Shown piece after piece: positions 50,430 to 61,386 of a stretch of 64,000 nt of DNA. Position numbers and translations under genes: made by a program. Position 1 is the first letter of the stretch; every line of letters begins with the position of its first letter. This stretch comes from Hemibagrus wyckioides (taxonomy: Eukaryota > Chordata > Actinopteri > Siluriformes > Bagridae). The DNA lies in NCBI RefSeq assembly GCF_019097595.1, contig NC_080717.1, positions 9,427,304 through 9,491,303 on the forward strand. The letters are read 5' to 3'. The notes beneath the pieces are model-generated. The model had not been told where the DNA came from. It saw only the letters and a list, made by a program, of their open reading frames with translations, and ran no database searches.

Positions 50430-51726
50430 TCATATCCTCTGTGGCACTTTTTTGGCTATAGAGTAAACCAAAGAACTTGATGGTGGTGAATCCTTTGCCA
50501 TATTGATCTCAAGGAAAGCTCCAACTCCTTGCAGCAAGTTGTCCCAGTCAGTTCTGTTCTGCCGGTCAGGCAGCCTGAAAAAGCAAATCCATTTTAGAAT
50601 AAAACTTTTTTCCATTTAAACTCAATTACACAAAAAAATTAATTACTTTTTTAATCTAAATGTTTATTATTTTCTCAGTACAATAAACCTGTAGTTTAGT
50701 ACATTTATATCTCTTCATAATACACTCATGTGGTCATAATAAAGGGCTCAGTAAGTGCCCTTTACTTATTTATTTTCTTATTATTAAAGTGAATGTCCAA
50801 CTCACCAGGAAGAAATTGTAGTGTTTGTACCTTGAGTTTAAACAACCCTCGAAAATTGCATGGAGTAAGAAAAGTAAAATCACATAAAGCGAATACATTT
50901 ACAACCTCACATTCTGACACACTATGAATTATTCCCAGGAGGAAGGAATTCTGGCATGAGGGCACATCCGAGGGCTCTGTTGCTGAAGACATTCATGTGA
51001 TACATCAAACAAAGCTCATAGATTTTACTTTGTGATACACCATTCATGTCCACAGCTTGATATGCTCGGTTGATGTTCCATCTAGATACACTCTCAAGCA
51101 TGTACATCTGTGAACGCTGAGCATTGCATCGCCACCTTAAAGGAGAAAATGCTTCAGGTTATAAAAATACAAATTGCATTTAATAAATAATGAAACACAT
51201 TTCATACTTAGGAAATCTTCTTCACAAAGACAAAGACACTGAGATTCTTGAGATGAAGAATTCAACAGCCACCATGTGAATATAATAAACGATTTACGTG
51301 AAAGATCTACTTGATCTTGAAACCTGATTTTTTTTTTTTTTACATAATTTTAGTTTACCTTGAATAAAATTACACTGGTGTTGGAAGCTATCCAGAGAAG
51401 AGGACCCTCTGTCACACCTAAAAACAGCCAAGATCTTGTCATCCTTCTGTAACTCAGTGCCCAGTTTTGAGTAAAGCCGTACACCAGGTGGATCTTGGAT
51501 GCATGGCAGGTGCTTTTGCTGTACCTCCCACACATGTGCCATGCTCTCTGGATTTCTGACAACCAAACCTGTGGTGTCTGTCAGTTCCCACATTGAGTTC
51601 AGTATCACTGAACGCATTTTTTTCAACCCCACGAGTCCTCCTCCTGAAATGTTTGGCCAGCTCACTGGAGGTAATATTGACAGATGTCATCCTTGTCCCA
51701 CGCAAAAATAGGTGGTGGTGGCTCAA
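50430..51726 (-). pseudogene. Broken gene of an uncharacterised fish repeat-family protein
   Basis: Minus-strand pieces at 51726-51359, about 51140-50939 and 50590-50440 read like the C-terminal part of a multicopy fish protein (I associate it with the DUF6729 group; memory, not a search). Recognisable pieces are SSELAKHFRRRTRGVE, WELTDTTGLV, CIQDPPGVRLYSKLG, FRCDRGSSSLDSFQ and MYMLESVSRWNINRAYQAVD. The first two lie in different frames. The switch falls at a run of seven T (51617-51623), so a one-base slip, or a sequencing error, breaks the gene. The second piece ends at a stop after PPGNN. Donor and acceptor phases between the pieces do not fit cleanly. The third piece (LPDRQNRTDWDNLLQG...) is joined only by proximity. 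Confidence 0.5.
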
Positions 51727-51942
51727 ATGGTTAACAGTTAATCGTTCACCGGAAGTTCAGGGGTTCAAGCCCCAGCACTGCAAAGTTGCCACTGTTGGGC
51801 CCTTGAGCAAGGCCCTTAACCCCTTCTGCTCCGGGGGCACTGTATCATCTCTGACCCCAACCTCCAAGGATGGGATATGTGAAGAAAGAATTTCACTGTG
51901 CTGTAATGTATATGTGACAAGTAAAGGCTTCTTCTTCTTCTT
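51709..51942 (+). repeat. tRNA-derived SINE
   Basis: An A box-like TGGCTCAAATGG (51719-51730) and a B box GGTTCAAGCCC (51762-51772) are spaced as in a tRNA. A conserved SINE body follows (actgttgggcccttgagcaa), then a CTT-repeat tail at 51928-51942. It lies at the 5' end of the broken minus-strand gene. Confidence 0.85.
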
Positions 51943-51944
51943 AA

Positions 51945-52670
51945 ATGCAGCTGGACAATTTACAACAAAACATTCCACACAGTGAAACTCCTCATGAAGT
52001 GGACAATATTAACTCTAGGGTTAGACTTATACTTTTCTGTTACACTTTTCCCAAAGATGTTGTAACTTTGAGTCTGGTTGTGAAATGTTATTGATAGAAT
52101 CCAACACATCCTTCCAATTCTTCGCCCCTGGCTTCTTGCCTGTTGTAATTGGTTCTTCCCTTGGACATACTTGTAAATGATGTCATGCCGTCTTAATCAT
52201 GTCTACAAACTTGGTACATATCAGAAAACTTGGGCTTATTTTAAGGTTTGTTTAGGATGCCACCCTAGCTAGTTAAAATGGGCGAGAATGCACAACTTAC
52301 CGCAAATGAACACATTGAACAAGATAAGAATTGGCAGAGACAGTAAAATCTCTGCACATATGTTTTACCATTATCACAGATAATTTGTGGATATGTTAGG
52401 GATGTGACTCTAACAGTTTATTTCCTCCACAGCCACACTGGCACCAACAAGAGACTTGTGCTAGAGGCTTGTCTGAATAAAATATTGACAGGATTAACAT
52501 TAAACCATATGAATAATTAAAATAGCATTTAAAAAATGACAATTCATTCATGGTGGATGCATATTTCATGGTCTATGAAATATGCAACAGAAATGAAATA
52601 ACACTCAAATGTTCAAAGTACATAATAAGTTAAGGTGTAAAATGGCTGCACTCTTCTACTGTTCCATACA
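51945..52670. other. No gene seen
   Basis: Nothing supported between the SINE and the next Tc1 relic. Confidence 0.5.
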
Positions 52671-52679
52671 GGTTTACTT

Positions 52680-52880
52680 CTGAGGCTATCGTGTGCACAA
52701 CCTCACCTAAACTACTTGGTCTTTTTCCAGTCCTCAGCTGTCCAATCTGGGTGACTATGTGTCCATGACAGCCTCAGATTTTTGTTCTTGACCTTGCCAC
52801 GACCTTGTTGTTGCCCATCCACCTCAAGGCTTGATGTGTTGTGCATTCTCCAATGCATTTCACTTCACCACAGTTGTAAA
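52680..52880 (-). repeat. Tc1-like relic (family C), minus strand
   Basis: Contains cttgatgtgttgtgcattct and catgacagcctcag, the reverse of family C transposase sequence. Decayed. Confidence 0.45.
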
Positions 52881-53099
52881 GCGTGCTTATTTGAGTTATT
52901 ATAAAGATTCTCCCAAAAATCCCCATCCGTAGGGGAAATTAGCAAAATACATTTTTTACACTTAGTTTATATAATAGATTTTTTTTGTTGCAAAACTTCT
53001 TAACAAATTCTAAAAAACTGTAAGTGTTTCACACCAACTATAGTGGATAGCCATGAACATCTACTGAAGAAGGCACAACTGACCTGGTGCTGGCCTACA

Positions 53100-53152
53100 T
53101 ACACTATATTGCCAAAAGTTTTGGGACGTCTGCCTTTACATGCACATGAACA
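53100..53152 (-). repeat. Solo end of a family B Tc1-like element
   Basis: Cactatattgccaaaagttt is followed at once by gtctgcctttacatgcacat, the right terminal 50 bp of family B in reverse. No other part of the element is present. Confidence 0.8.
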
Positions 53153-53159
53153 TAATATT

Positions 53160-54186
53160 TTTGTACAAGTACGATACTTATGGCGCTTATTTGACGTCAT
53201 AAGATTCATCCATTTCTATTCCATCCATTTTTCTATTCACGTCTTTCATCAGTTTTTTATCCCCTAATCGTGCTTGAATTGAAATTGGTCTTCATCTTTC
53301 TTCATCTTTGATACTCTTCAGCTTCTTTCCATCTTGCTTGATAATCAGGATTACACCAAATAAACAAGCTTCTCAGCTGGGCTGCTATAGAATAGTCATT
53401 AAAGCAAAGGACCTTTGCTAGACTTCAGAGCAAGGCAGGGCAGAGCAAGACCTCAGATTTCCTTTCCCACATGGAGTGGGGTTTTTTTTCTTCCTCTACC
53501 AAATTTATCTCCATATTAGTCTATAACATTCATTAAATTGCCTACCTTTTATTTCACTTGGAATGGTCTGGAATTACCTTTTGACTTGGCATATTAAAAT
53601 CTAGACCATACAAATTTGTTCATTCTTTCAGGATATTATTTCCTAGAGACTTTATAGAATGAAGGTCCCAGTTGAATTCGAGTTTAGAACTTATGGTCTA
53701 TAATCAAAGCTCAATATTTGGGTCTTTGAGATATTTAGTTTTTAACCTGATGTGGACCTAAAGGAATCAATAGCAGTGATAGCAGTTTAGACCTTTTGAC
53801 CTCTTGTGTATTTTACTGCACATATATCACTAAGGTTAAATGTTCTAGGAAAGCTTTCTTCCCTTTCCTTTCTGTTTAGCCTGTTGCTAATGCTCACTTC
53901 AGACCGTGGTGATAAATTGATTGATAATTGATTACAATAACAACTAGTGTTAAAGCGTTATAATATTGTAGTGCAGTTGTGGTGTGATTTTATAATACCT
54001 TTGAAATGTTATTGTTGGATTACATTATATTGTGATATTCTATTATACTGATAAACTGCTAAGTTAAGAAGTACACAGTGAAACCAGTAAGGCGGATAAA
54101 CACACCCATCCAATGTGGTCCATCATAAACAGAAACCCAGGTCCAAAATTTAGTGATAAGAAGACCTAAACTCACTAAAACACATA
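53160..54186. other. No gene seen
   Basis: AT-rich DNA with no supported exon or repeat. Confidence 0.5.
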
Positions 54187-54990
54187 ATGGAGACAGGAAC
54201 AAGTGTTATCACCCCTGCTGAAGTTGTAATGGCAAAACACATGGATGCAAGCAAAGACATCATAAAATACCTGAGGAAATGGCGTGTTCAGACAAAAGGA
54301 GAGTTGCAGTGGCCCGCAGAGGGAACATTTGAGGTGATAAAGTGCATGAAAATGAAATCCAGGATAGAGTGATGGGGGGAAGTTAAAAAAGAAAATGGCG
54401 AAAAGACAGCAAAATTATACAGTGGGTTGAGCACGAAGGACAAGGAAGGAAGGAAAGGGAAATGGAAAAAAACTGAAAAAGAGGAGTGGAAGAAAGAAGA
54501 GATGCTAGAACTTGGACAGCAAAGGGAGAGGAAAGGAACAGCCCCATCATGGGAGAAATGGGGGGAGCCACGCCTTGTAATCAGGATCACACTCTTGCTC
54601 CTGCCGTGACGGGAATATACCCCATGCTTCCTTGCTCAAAGGAAGTGGACTTCGAAATAGTGATGGGACAAATAACAGGAATAATGATAGAAAGAGTTCC
54701 AGATGGAAACCAGCCACCCAAGAGCTGACAGTCAGGTGGTAAGACCAAAATGACGAAGCCAAGGTAGTGAAGAAAGGAAGGAAGAAAGAGATGAACATGT
54801 AAAAGCAAAGCAGAGAAAGGAAGTGGAGGAAGAAAAAGGAGCAGCAGCCTACCCAGAAGCATGAAAGGAAAGAGAACATAGCATCCGAAAAGAGGGAAAT
54901 AAAAGATGGATGCAAATAGCAGGAGAAGTGCAAATGACACCACTCCATGAAGAGGAGGGTGAGGATGGAAAAAGGTGTAAGCATAAGCAT
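54187..54990 (+). pseudogene. Possible retroviral Gag-like remnant
   Basis: The plus frame at 54187 opens with a 61-residue segment (ITPAEVVMAKHMDAS, a YLRKW motif, LQWPAEGTFE). A Lys/Glu-rich stretch (54430-54560) follows in another frame, then IYPMLP near 54616. This order (compact N-terminal domain, charged linker, Pro-containing segment) resembles Gag of fish endogenous retroviruses. Several stops and frame changes break it. No protease, polymerase, envelope or LTR is recognised nearby. The strong purine bias of this strand also makes the complementary frames look falsely hydrophobic. Confidence 0.3.
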
Positions 54991-54999
54991 TGGAAAGCC

Positions 55000-56440
55000 A
55001 AGGTCCCTTAATGTCTCTGCATGTCCATGTCCATGTTTGTCTATGTTGTCTCTCTTGGTTTAAGTGCTGTGTTCAGGACTATGGCGAATGGCAGTGGTCA
55101 ACTGTGGTGTCCACACCAACGGCATTACAATGCATCATGTGCCGTGCTGGAGACATGTACCAACGGGTTTGTCTACACGCTCCGTTGATAGATGATAGAT
55201 AGATGTTTTATTCATCCCAATGGGAAATTTGCAAAGTTGCTTCCAGTGCGCAGCCTACTTAAAGCTGTTGGTAGATCTGGAAGAACGAGATGGGATTGAA
55301 CACCTGTGGCTTGCTCCAGACCAACCACATGGCATTCCTATCCACCGTCCGGTGAGCATCCTCTGTGGACTCTGCTGCTTGAGGACACCCGTCCAGTGTC
55401 GCACCTTCTGACCCATGTGACCATGATGTTTACCAACAGAACGTGAATTGACCAGAAGTGGGACACGGATTATCAACTCAGTAACAGGCTCACCTTTCGT
55501 GTCCACTCATACTGGCTACATCACACCATTTCAATGGCCCAAGCTTATGGCCACAAAGGACATCATGCGTATCTAATCTCCCACCACATTCAACAGCAAA
55601 CCATTCTCCAGTATGTCACTGTTTATTTTTGTGAGTACTCTGTATGGACCTTAAACACATCTGTGGAAAGAAACTGATTCAGAAATACTTGCTGTAACAT
55701 GGAGCTTAAGCCCTTCGCGTATGGAGGATATTATATGTGAACCTGACCTGCTGCCTTGCTGCAGTTAACGTCTCCAACCTTTTTTTGTACATAGGCATCT
55801 TATGTTAATGTTGTGTGTGGAGTAAACTGGTTCAGTTTTCCCTCGGTTGAAAAAATGGCAGCCAAATGGCCACAAAATGCGAAATGAATGCATAAAATAA
55901 ATAAGTGTAAATATGAATTGATTAATGACAGTTAAATGCATAATTACACCTAACTGTAAACAAAAAGATAAACTCAGACATTAAATCTCACAGACCTTTA
56001 ATTTACTGTTACAACTGAAATTACTGTTACAACTGTTACTGCCCCACCTCACCCACAAAAAATACCACATTATTTTATCTGCCACATTATCTTAATGGTC
56101 ATTTAAACTGTTAAACAAAGTTCTTGATGCTTGAAACCACAGGTAATAAAGCCATTTTTTTGAAAATATTATTTTTTAAAAATTTACCTGTGTATTTTTG
56201 GCCGAATTTAGGCACATAAAACATTTGAAAATAGTCGCTCCCACTGCACTGCTGATCAACTGTGCTTGAAAGATATTGTATCCTTGCACCAGGGAGGAAA
56301 TTCCTTTTGTTTGAACCTTTAAAATATTTACATTCATCATTTTTAATGTCCGCTTATTTTCAATAAAGTTCATATGACATGATATTATGAGTTGATATTA
56401 TGTGAAGAAATTTGAAACGAATCATTGAACGCAGCAGGAC
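55000..56440. other. No gene seen; short repeat traces
   Basis: At 55185-55230, gatagatagatgttttattc followed by atcccaatgggaaattt resembles a retroelement 3' tail. A plus frame (55220-55411) has no recognisable motif. Otherwise nothing. Confidence 0.45.
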
Positions 56441-56444
56441 TACT

Positions 56445-56929
56445 TTGCCTTTACATGCACATGAATGTAATATGGAGTTGGAACATCCTTTGCAGCTGTA
56501 ACAGCTTCAACTCTTCTGAAAAGGTTTAGGAGTGTGTTTATGGTCATTTTTGACCATTCCTCTAGAAGCGCATTTCAGGTCAAGCACTGATGTTAGACCA
56601 GAAGGTCTGGCTTGCAGTCTCCGCTCTAATTCATCCCAAAGGTGTTCTAGTGGGTTGAGGTCAGGACTCTGGGCAGTTCCTCCACACCAAACTCATTCAT
56701 CCATGTCTTTATAGACCTTGCTTTGTGCACTGGTGTGCAGTCATGTTGGAACAGGAAGGGGTCATCCCCAAACTGTTCCCACAAAGTTGGGGGCATGAAA
56801 TTGTCCAAAATGTCTTGGTATGCTGAAGCATTAAGAGTTCCTTTCACTGGAACTAAAGGGCCAAGCCTAACCCCTGAAAAACAACACCTGAATTCAATGA
56901 TTTCCCAAAACTTTTGGCAATATAGTGTA
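56445..56929 (-). mobile_element. Family B Tc1-like element, truncated at one end
   Basis: The minus-strand C-terminal transposase reads FGDDPFLFQHDCTPVHKAR and a following segment with MNEFGVEEL. Its outer end cttttggcaatatagtgta is at 56929. The opposite inverted end is missing. Confidence 0.82.
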
Positions 56930-56934
56930 CCATT

Positions 56935-57830
56935 CAGCATTGGTAGTGCCATTCCAGATGTGCAAGCTGAAATTCCATAGGCGCTAATGCATCCCCAACC
57001 ATCATAGATGTAGGCTTTTGAACTGAGCGCTGACAACAAGCCAGTTGGTCACTCTACACTTTAGTCTGAAGGATGCAGCCTTCATGGTTTCCAAAAAGAA
57101 TTACACACTTCTATTTGCCTGACCACAGAACAGTTTTCCACTTTGCCTAAGTCCATTTTAAAATTAGCTTTGGCCCACAGAAGATCTCCTGATCATGTTC
57201 ATATATGATTTCTTCTTATGATAGAGCTTTAACCTGCATTTGTGGATGGCACGGCAAACTGTGTTTACAGACGATGATTTCTGGAGGTGTGTCTGAGCCC
57301 GTGCAGTGATTTCCATTCCATTCATGCCTGTTTTTAATGCAGTGCTGCCTGAAAATTACACACCGACTAACACGGTTTTCAGTCTTGATTTTCACCATTC
57401 TCCTTTTGTGCACAGAGATTTTTCCAGAACTTCTGAATCTTTTGATGATATCTATGATATAATTTTACATTGAGGAGCATTATTCTGACATTATTCCACA
57501 ATTTATAGACACCGATTTTTTGCAGATTGGTGAAACCCTGCCCATCTTTACTTCTGAGAGACTTTGCCTCCCTAAGATACACTTTCTATACCCAATCATT
57601 TTACTGACCCGTTGTTAGTTAACCTAATTATTTGCAAAATGTTGCTCCAGCTGTTTCTATAGTAACACTTACTTTTCCTGCAGCTATATCCCAACTTTTT
57701 TGAGATTTGTTACAGCCATCTAATTACAAATTACCTCATTTTGTCCTTGGTACATTTCTTCAGTTTAGACATTTGTTGTTTTCTATGTTCTATAGTGAAT
57801 AAAATGACATTTTGTGGGGTCCAGCCATCC
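56935..57830 (-). repeat. DNA-transposon-derived repeat, class uncertain
   Basis: Phrases such as tctgaccacagaacagttttcc, tgtggatggcacggcaaact and acagagatttttccagaact belong to a high-copy fish repeat that is usually reported as a DNA transposon. Minus-strand open frames (57216-57413, 57379-57582) are fragments of its old coding region. I cannot assign the superfamily. Confidence 0.5.
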
Positions 57831-57971
57831 ATCAAAGATTTGACTCTACTTTGTATACTGAAATACTGATGGATGTTTTTAGCACATGATTTGTGTTCCA
57901 AGTCACTTCAAATAATTCAAGCAGCTCTATTTTTATTATTATTATTTTTATATTTTTATATTTGTGTGCAG

Positions 57972-58115
57972 GAACACAGCCAAAGTGACGCCACTCAACA
58001 CATCCTCAAGCTCCTGGTCATCCATGGTGCAGATGGAGAGGATCCTGTGGATGTATCCTTCCTTCTTAGGCAAGGAGATGTTTCCAGGAAGCAGCAGTAC
58101 TGCTTAAGCTTGCAC
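57972..58115 (+). other. Exon-like segment, possibly Sec16-related
   Basis: An acceptor (tgtgtgcag) is followed by an open frame reading EHSQSDATQHILKLLVIHG, then DVSFLLRQGD. The LKLLV...DV..LLRQ spacing recalls the N-terminal part of the Sec16 central domain (LxxLL ... DI..LL), encoded 3.4-4 kb downstream in exons 2-3 of the Sec16-PIM gene. A donor could be at GAT/GTATCC (58053). The match is weak. It may be an alternative or decayed exon, or chance. Confidence 0.25.
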
Positions 58116-58334
58116 ACTGCTTATGTGGCTGATTTATGCCCTCAATCTTGCATACCCCTCGACCCTGAGCTACACTCATGAGGTGTTTCAGAAAACTTTC
58201 CTAGAAGTTGCTGTCTTAAATGCTTTCGCCGTGGAAAGTACAATCTGGAACAACCCAACTCACGTCTCTTTGTACAAATGACCCACAACTGTTCTTTCTC
58301 TCATTGTTTTTGTTTTTTTTATAACTGTAAGGAT

Positions 58335-58475
58335 ATGCTGCGATGGACTGGTGACCTGTCCAGGGTGTACCCCTGCCTTTCACCCAATGTGCGCTGGGAT
58401 AGGCTCCAGCAGACCCCTGTGACCCTGATTAGTAATAAAGTGGGTATAGACGATGGATGGATGGATGGATATGTA
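58335..58475 (+). repeat. LINE-type 3' end with (GATG)n
   Basis: Gcgatggactggtgacctgt, gggataggctccagc and a terminal ggatggatggat run match the 3' ends of common fish L2-like elements. Confidence 0.6.
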
Positions 58476-58729
58476 CGTTTTTTTTTGTTCCTTTGTTTGA
58501 TATCACTTTTACATTTATGTCTGAGCAACTCCTACTGCAATATTAAATGACAAAATGCCCTTTTATAAAGCTATTCCACATCAAACTGTGTTTGTGTGTC
58601 AAATTGTACATGGTTAATGGTTAATTGTTCCAAATGTTTGGAGGTTTTATTGAACACACCTTTAATACTGTACCAGATGCTAGAAGCTAGAGAATCATTA
58701 CTGCTTCATATTAACAAAATAAACAGTTT

Positions 58730-58732
<3 letters not shown>

Positions 58733-58764
<32 letters not shown>
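58733..58764. repeat. (GT)n microsatellite
   Basis: Uninterrupted GT run. Confidence 0.97.
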
Positions 58765-58766
<2 letters not shown>

Positions 58767-59118
58767 ATTTGTAATAAAAGTATATTAGGTTCAGAGAGAA
58801 AACTCATCCTAGGCCAAAAATGAAAAGTAGAATATGAAATAAAATTGTGCAAATGTGACTATTGTTATTCACCAGCTCTTCTGTGAGCTACTTGAATCTA
58901 TTTAAATGAAAGGGGGGAAAAATATGAAGTTACATTATCTTTCTTTTTCGGGAAGCTGATCTCACTCTTGTTGTTTGAAATATATTTCTATTAAATCTTG
59001 TTGATTCAGGTCAGGTCTGATGTAGACTGGCGATCTAGACCAGATTACTGTCAGTGAAAAGGCTTATACATTAATACTGTATAAGTTTTGCACAGGACAC
59101 TGGGATATTTAGCTGCTA

Positions 59119-59168
59119 ACACCCCCCCACCCCCCCACACACACACCACACCACACCACCACCCCCCC
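59119..59168 (-). promoter_or_regulatory. C-rich tract (minus-strand G4 potential)
   Basis: Two C7 runs separated by one A, then CA/CCA repeats and a C7. The complementary strand meets a relaxed G-quadruplex definition. It is about 220 bp upstream of a TATA-like element. Confidence 0.5.
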
Positions 59169-59388
59169 TTTTATATACCTTGTCGTCCACGTGACAGAAT
59201 TTGATGCAGAATATCGTGTGTGACGTAACAGCCTTGATCAGAACTATAGAGCGTCATAAGCCTGCAAACGTTGCTGTTGTCATAACGACCAGTACTTTAT
59301 ATCAGGACTGCTGAAAGAAAGTTGTCTCAGTGTCTACTTAACGTGAGTGAGCTACTTTGCAGTGACTACATCGCGACTAAAATCTTGC

Positions 59389-59435
59389 TATAAAAAGTAG
59401 GAGAAGTAGGAGAGGTGGAAGCTACGTCTGCTGAG
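59389..59435 (+). promoter_or_regulatory. Candidate TATA box and 5' UTR exon of the Sec16-PIM gene
   Basis: TATAAAAAG at 59389-59397 is followed about 40 nt later by a donor-like CTGAG/GTATGA (donor 59436). The first coding exon of the plus-strand gene has an acceptor at about 61378 with only UTR before its ATG, so an upstream noncoding exon is required. This is the nearest candidate. It is inference only. Confidence 0.3.
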
Positions 59436-59925
59436 GTATGAAGAGTGTTAGTGTGTTAAGTAGGGAAGAGAAATTGTGATCGAATAGAGGAAATATATTG
59501 TGTGAAACATGGAAAAATATGCTGGGACTGTCTACACTGATTTGCTCTGTTTCTTGAGCCTAAAGTATAAAACCTTCAGGAAAGTGAGTTAAAAAAATAA
59601 TATTACATTAGTCCTACACTTTTTTCTTATGCTAAATGGTTTAATCTTGAGTAAAATCCGCTAAGCTACTCGTTTCCCCGTGTTCAGCCTCATGGATTTA
59701 TTATGGACACAGGTGAACATCCTGTGCAGAGGAGAGAGGGAAGAAAGCTGAGAAAGTCTCAGCTTTAAAGTAATATAAGATCTATAAGATATACGATAAT
59801 AATATAAGTAATATAAGATAATATAGATCTACACAAAGCAGAAAGAGGCAAGCAGCTGTTTATCAAACTTGCTACAACCCAAAGTAGAATAGTTTGTATT
59901 CGACCTGTAATGAGCTGTAGACGTC

Positions 59926-61101
59926 TTCAGGCATAACATTATGACCACCTGCCTAACATTGGTAGTGTTGGTCCACCTTTTGGCATGAACTCCACTAGAT
60001 CCCTGAAGGTGTGCTGCTGGATCTGGCACAAAAGATGTTAGCAGCAGATCCTTTAAGTCCTCTAAGTTGTGAGGTGAGGCCTCCATGGATTGGACTTGTT
60101 TGTCCAGCACATCCCACAAAAGCTTGATTGGACTGAGATCTGGGGAATTTGGAGGCCAAGTCAACACCTCAAACCCAAACTATTCCTGAACCATTTTTGC
60201 TTTGTGGCATTGTGTCACGTTATCCTGCTGAAAGAGGCCACAGGCGTCAGGAAATAACGTTTCCATGAAAGGGTGTACATGGTCTGTGACGATGCTTAGG
60301 TGGGTGGTACGGGTCAAAGTAACATCCACGTGGATCTCAGGACACAAGGTTTCCCAGCAGAACATTGCCCAAAGCATGACATTGTCTCCGCCGGCTTGCC
60401 TTCTTCCCATAGTGCATCTTGGTGCCATGTGTTCAACAGGTAAGTGATGCACACGCACCCGGCCATCCACGTGATGTAAAAGAAAACGTCATTCATCAGA
60501 CCAGGCCATCTTCTTTCATTGCTCCCTGGTCCAGTTCTGATGCTCATATGCCCATTGTTGGCACTTTTGGCTGTATACAGGAGTCAGCATGGGCACCCTG
60601 ACTGGTCTGTGGCTATGCAGCCCCGTACACAACAAACTGTGATGCACTGTGTATTCTGACACCTTTCTATCAGAACCAGCATTAACTTCTTCAGCAAATT
60701 GAGCAACAGTAGCTCGTCTGTTGGATCGGATCACACGGGCCAGCCTTCGCTCCCCACGTGCATCAGTGAGCCTCGGCCGCCCATGACCCTGTCGCTGGTT
60801 CACCACTGTTCCTTCCTTGGACCACTTTTGATAGATACTGACCACTGCAGACCGGGAATACCTCACAAGAGCTGCAGTTTTGGAGATGCTCTGATCCAGT
60901 CGTCTAGCCATCACAGTTTGTCCCTTGTCAAACTCGCTCAAATCCTTACGCTTGCCCATTTTTCCTGCTTCTAACACATCAACTTTGAGGACAGAATGTT
61001 CACGTGCTGCCTAATATATCCCACCCACTAACAGGTGCCATGATGAAGAGATAATCACTTCACCTGTCAGTGGTCATAATGTTATTCCCGATCAGTGTAT
61101 A
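59926..61101 (-). mobile_element. Near full-length Tc1/mariner-like element (family A), inactive transposase
   Basis: The longest family A copy, 1.18 kb, with both ends (aggcataacattatgaccacc and the inverted cgatcagtgta). Transposase pieces run minus-strand in order: DNA-binding half 60977-60516 ([14 protein letters not shown] ... NWTREQ), middle 60470-60180 (DGRVRVHHLP, GRRQAGG, FPDACGLFQQDN), and C-terminus 60167-59960 (WPPNSPDLSPIKLLWD). Frames change between pieces. The third catalytic residue of the DDE triad, expected Glu in NPIE, is Lys. It is therefore dead by both frameshift and active-site loss. It lies between the candidate 5' exon and first coding exon of the Sec16-PIM gene. Confidence 0.9.
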
Positions 61102-61386
61102 TCCCCTAACTGCTATTCAGTGAAATTGTTTTGTATTGAAATTACATATCAGAAAGTCTTTTTATGTCCTCACTCACATCTGACTATAAAAAATTGATGA
61201 ATCAGCACATCATTTTTTGTTTCAATGGGAGAACGTATATTACTTTAAGCAAATATCGTCTGCGAGTCTGATGAATTCCTCCAGAGGTGGACAAAATAAT
61301 TTAAACACAAGTTGAATTATATAAAAAGCAAATAAATAACCAAATGTATTTATGGTGTTCCACAGTTAATAACAAAATTAACAAAA
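61102..61386 (+). other. Region before the first coding exon of the Sec16-PIM gene
   Basis: AT-rich. A splice acceptor (ttccacag) at about 61371-61378 lies just before the ATG at 61387. Nothing else recognised. Confidence 0.5.

Noticed and set aside
51719..51772. Functional tRNA gene
   Set aside because: A and B boxes are present, but the sequence does not fold into a cloverleaf with an acceptor stem and continues into a SINE body and tail.
54547..54990. Minus-strand hydrophobic frame of 147 codons that looks like a membrane protein
   Set aside because: It is the complement of a purine-rich plus strand, and the Leu/Phe/Ser richness follows from base composition.
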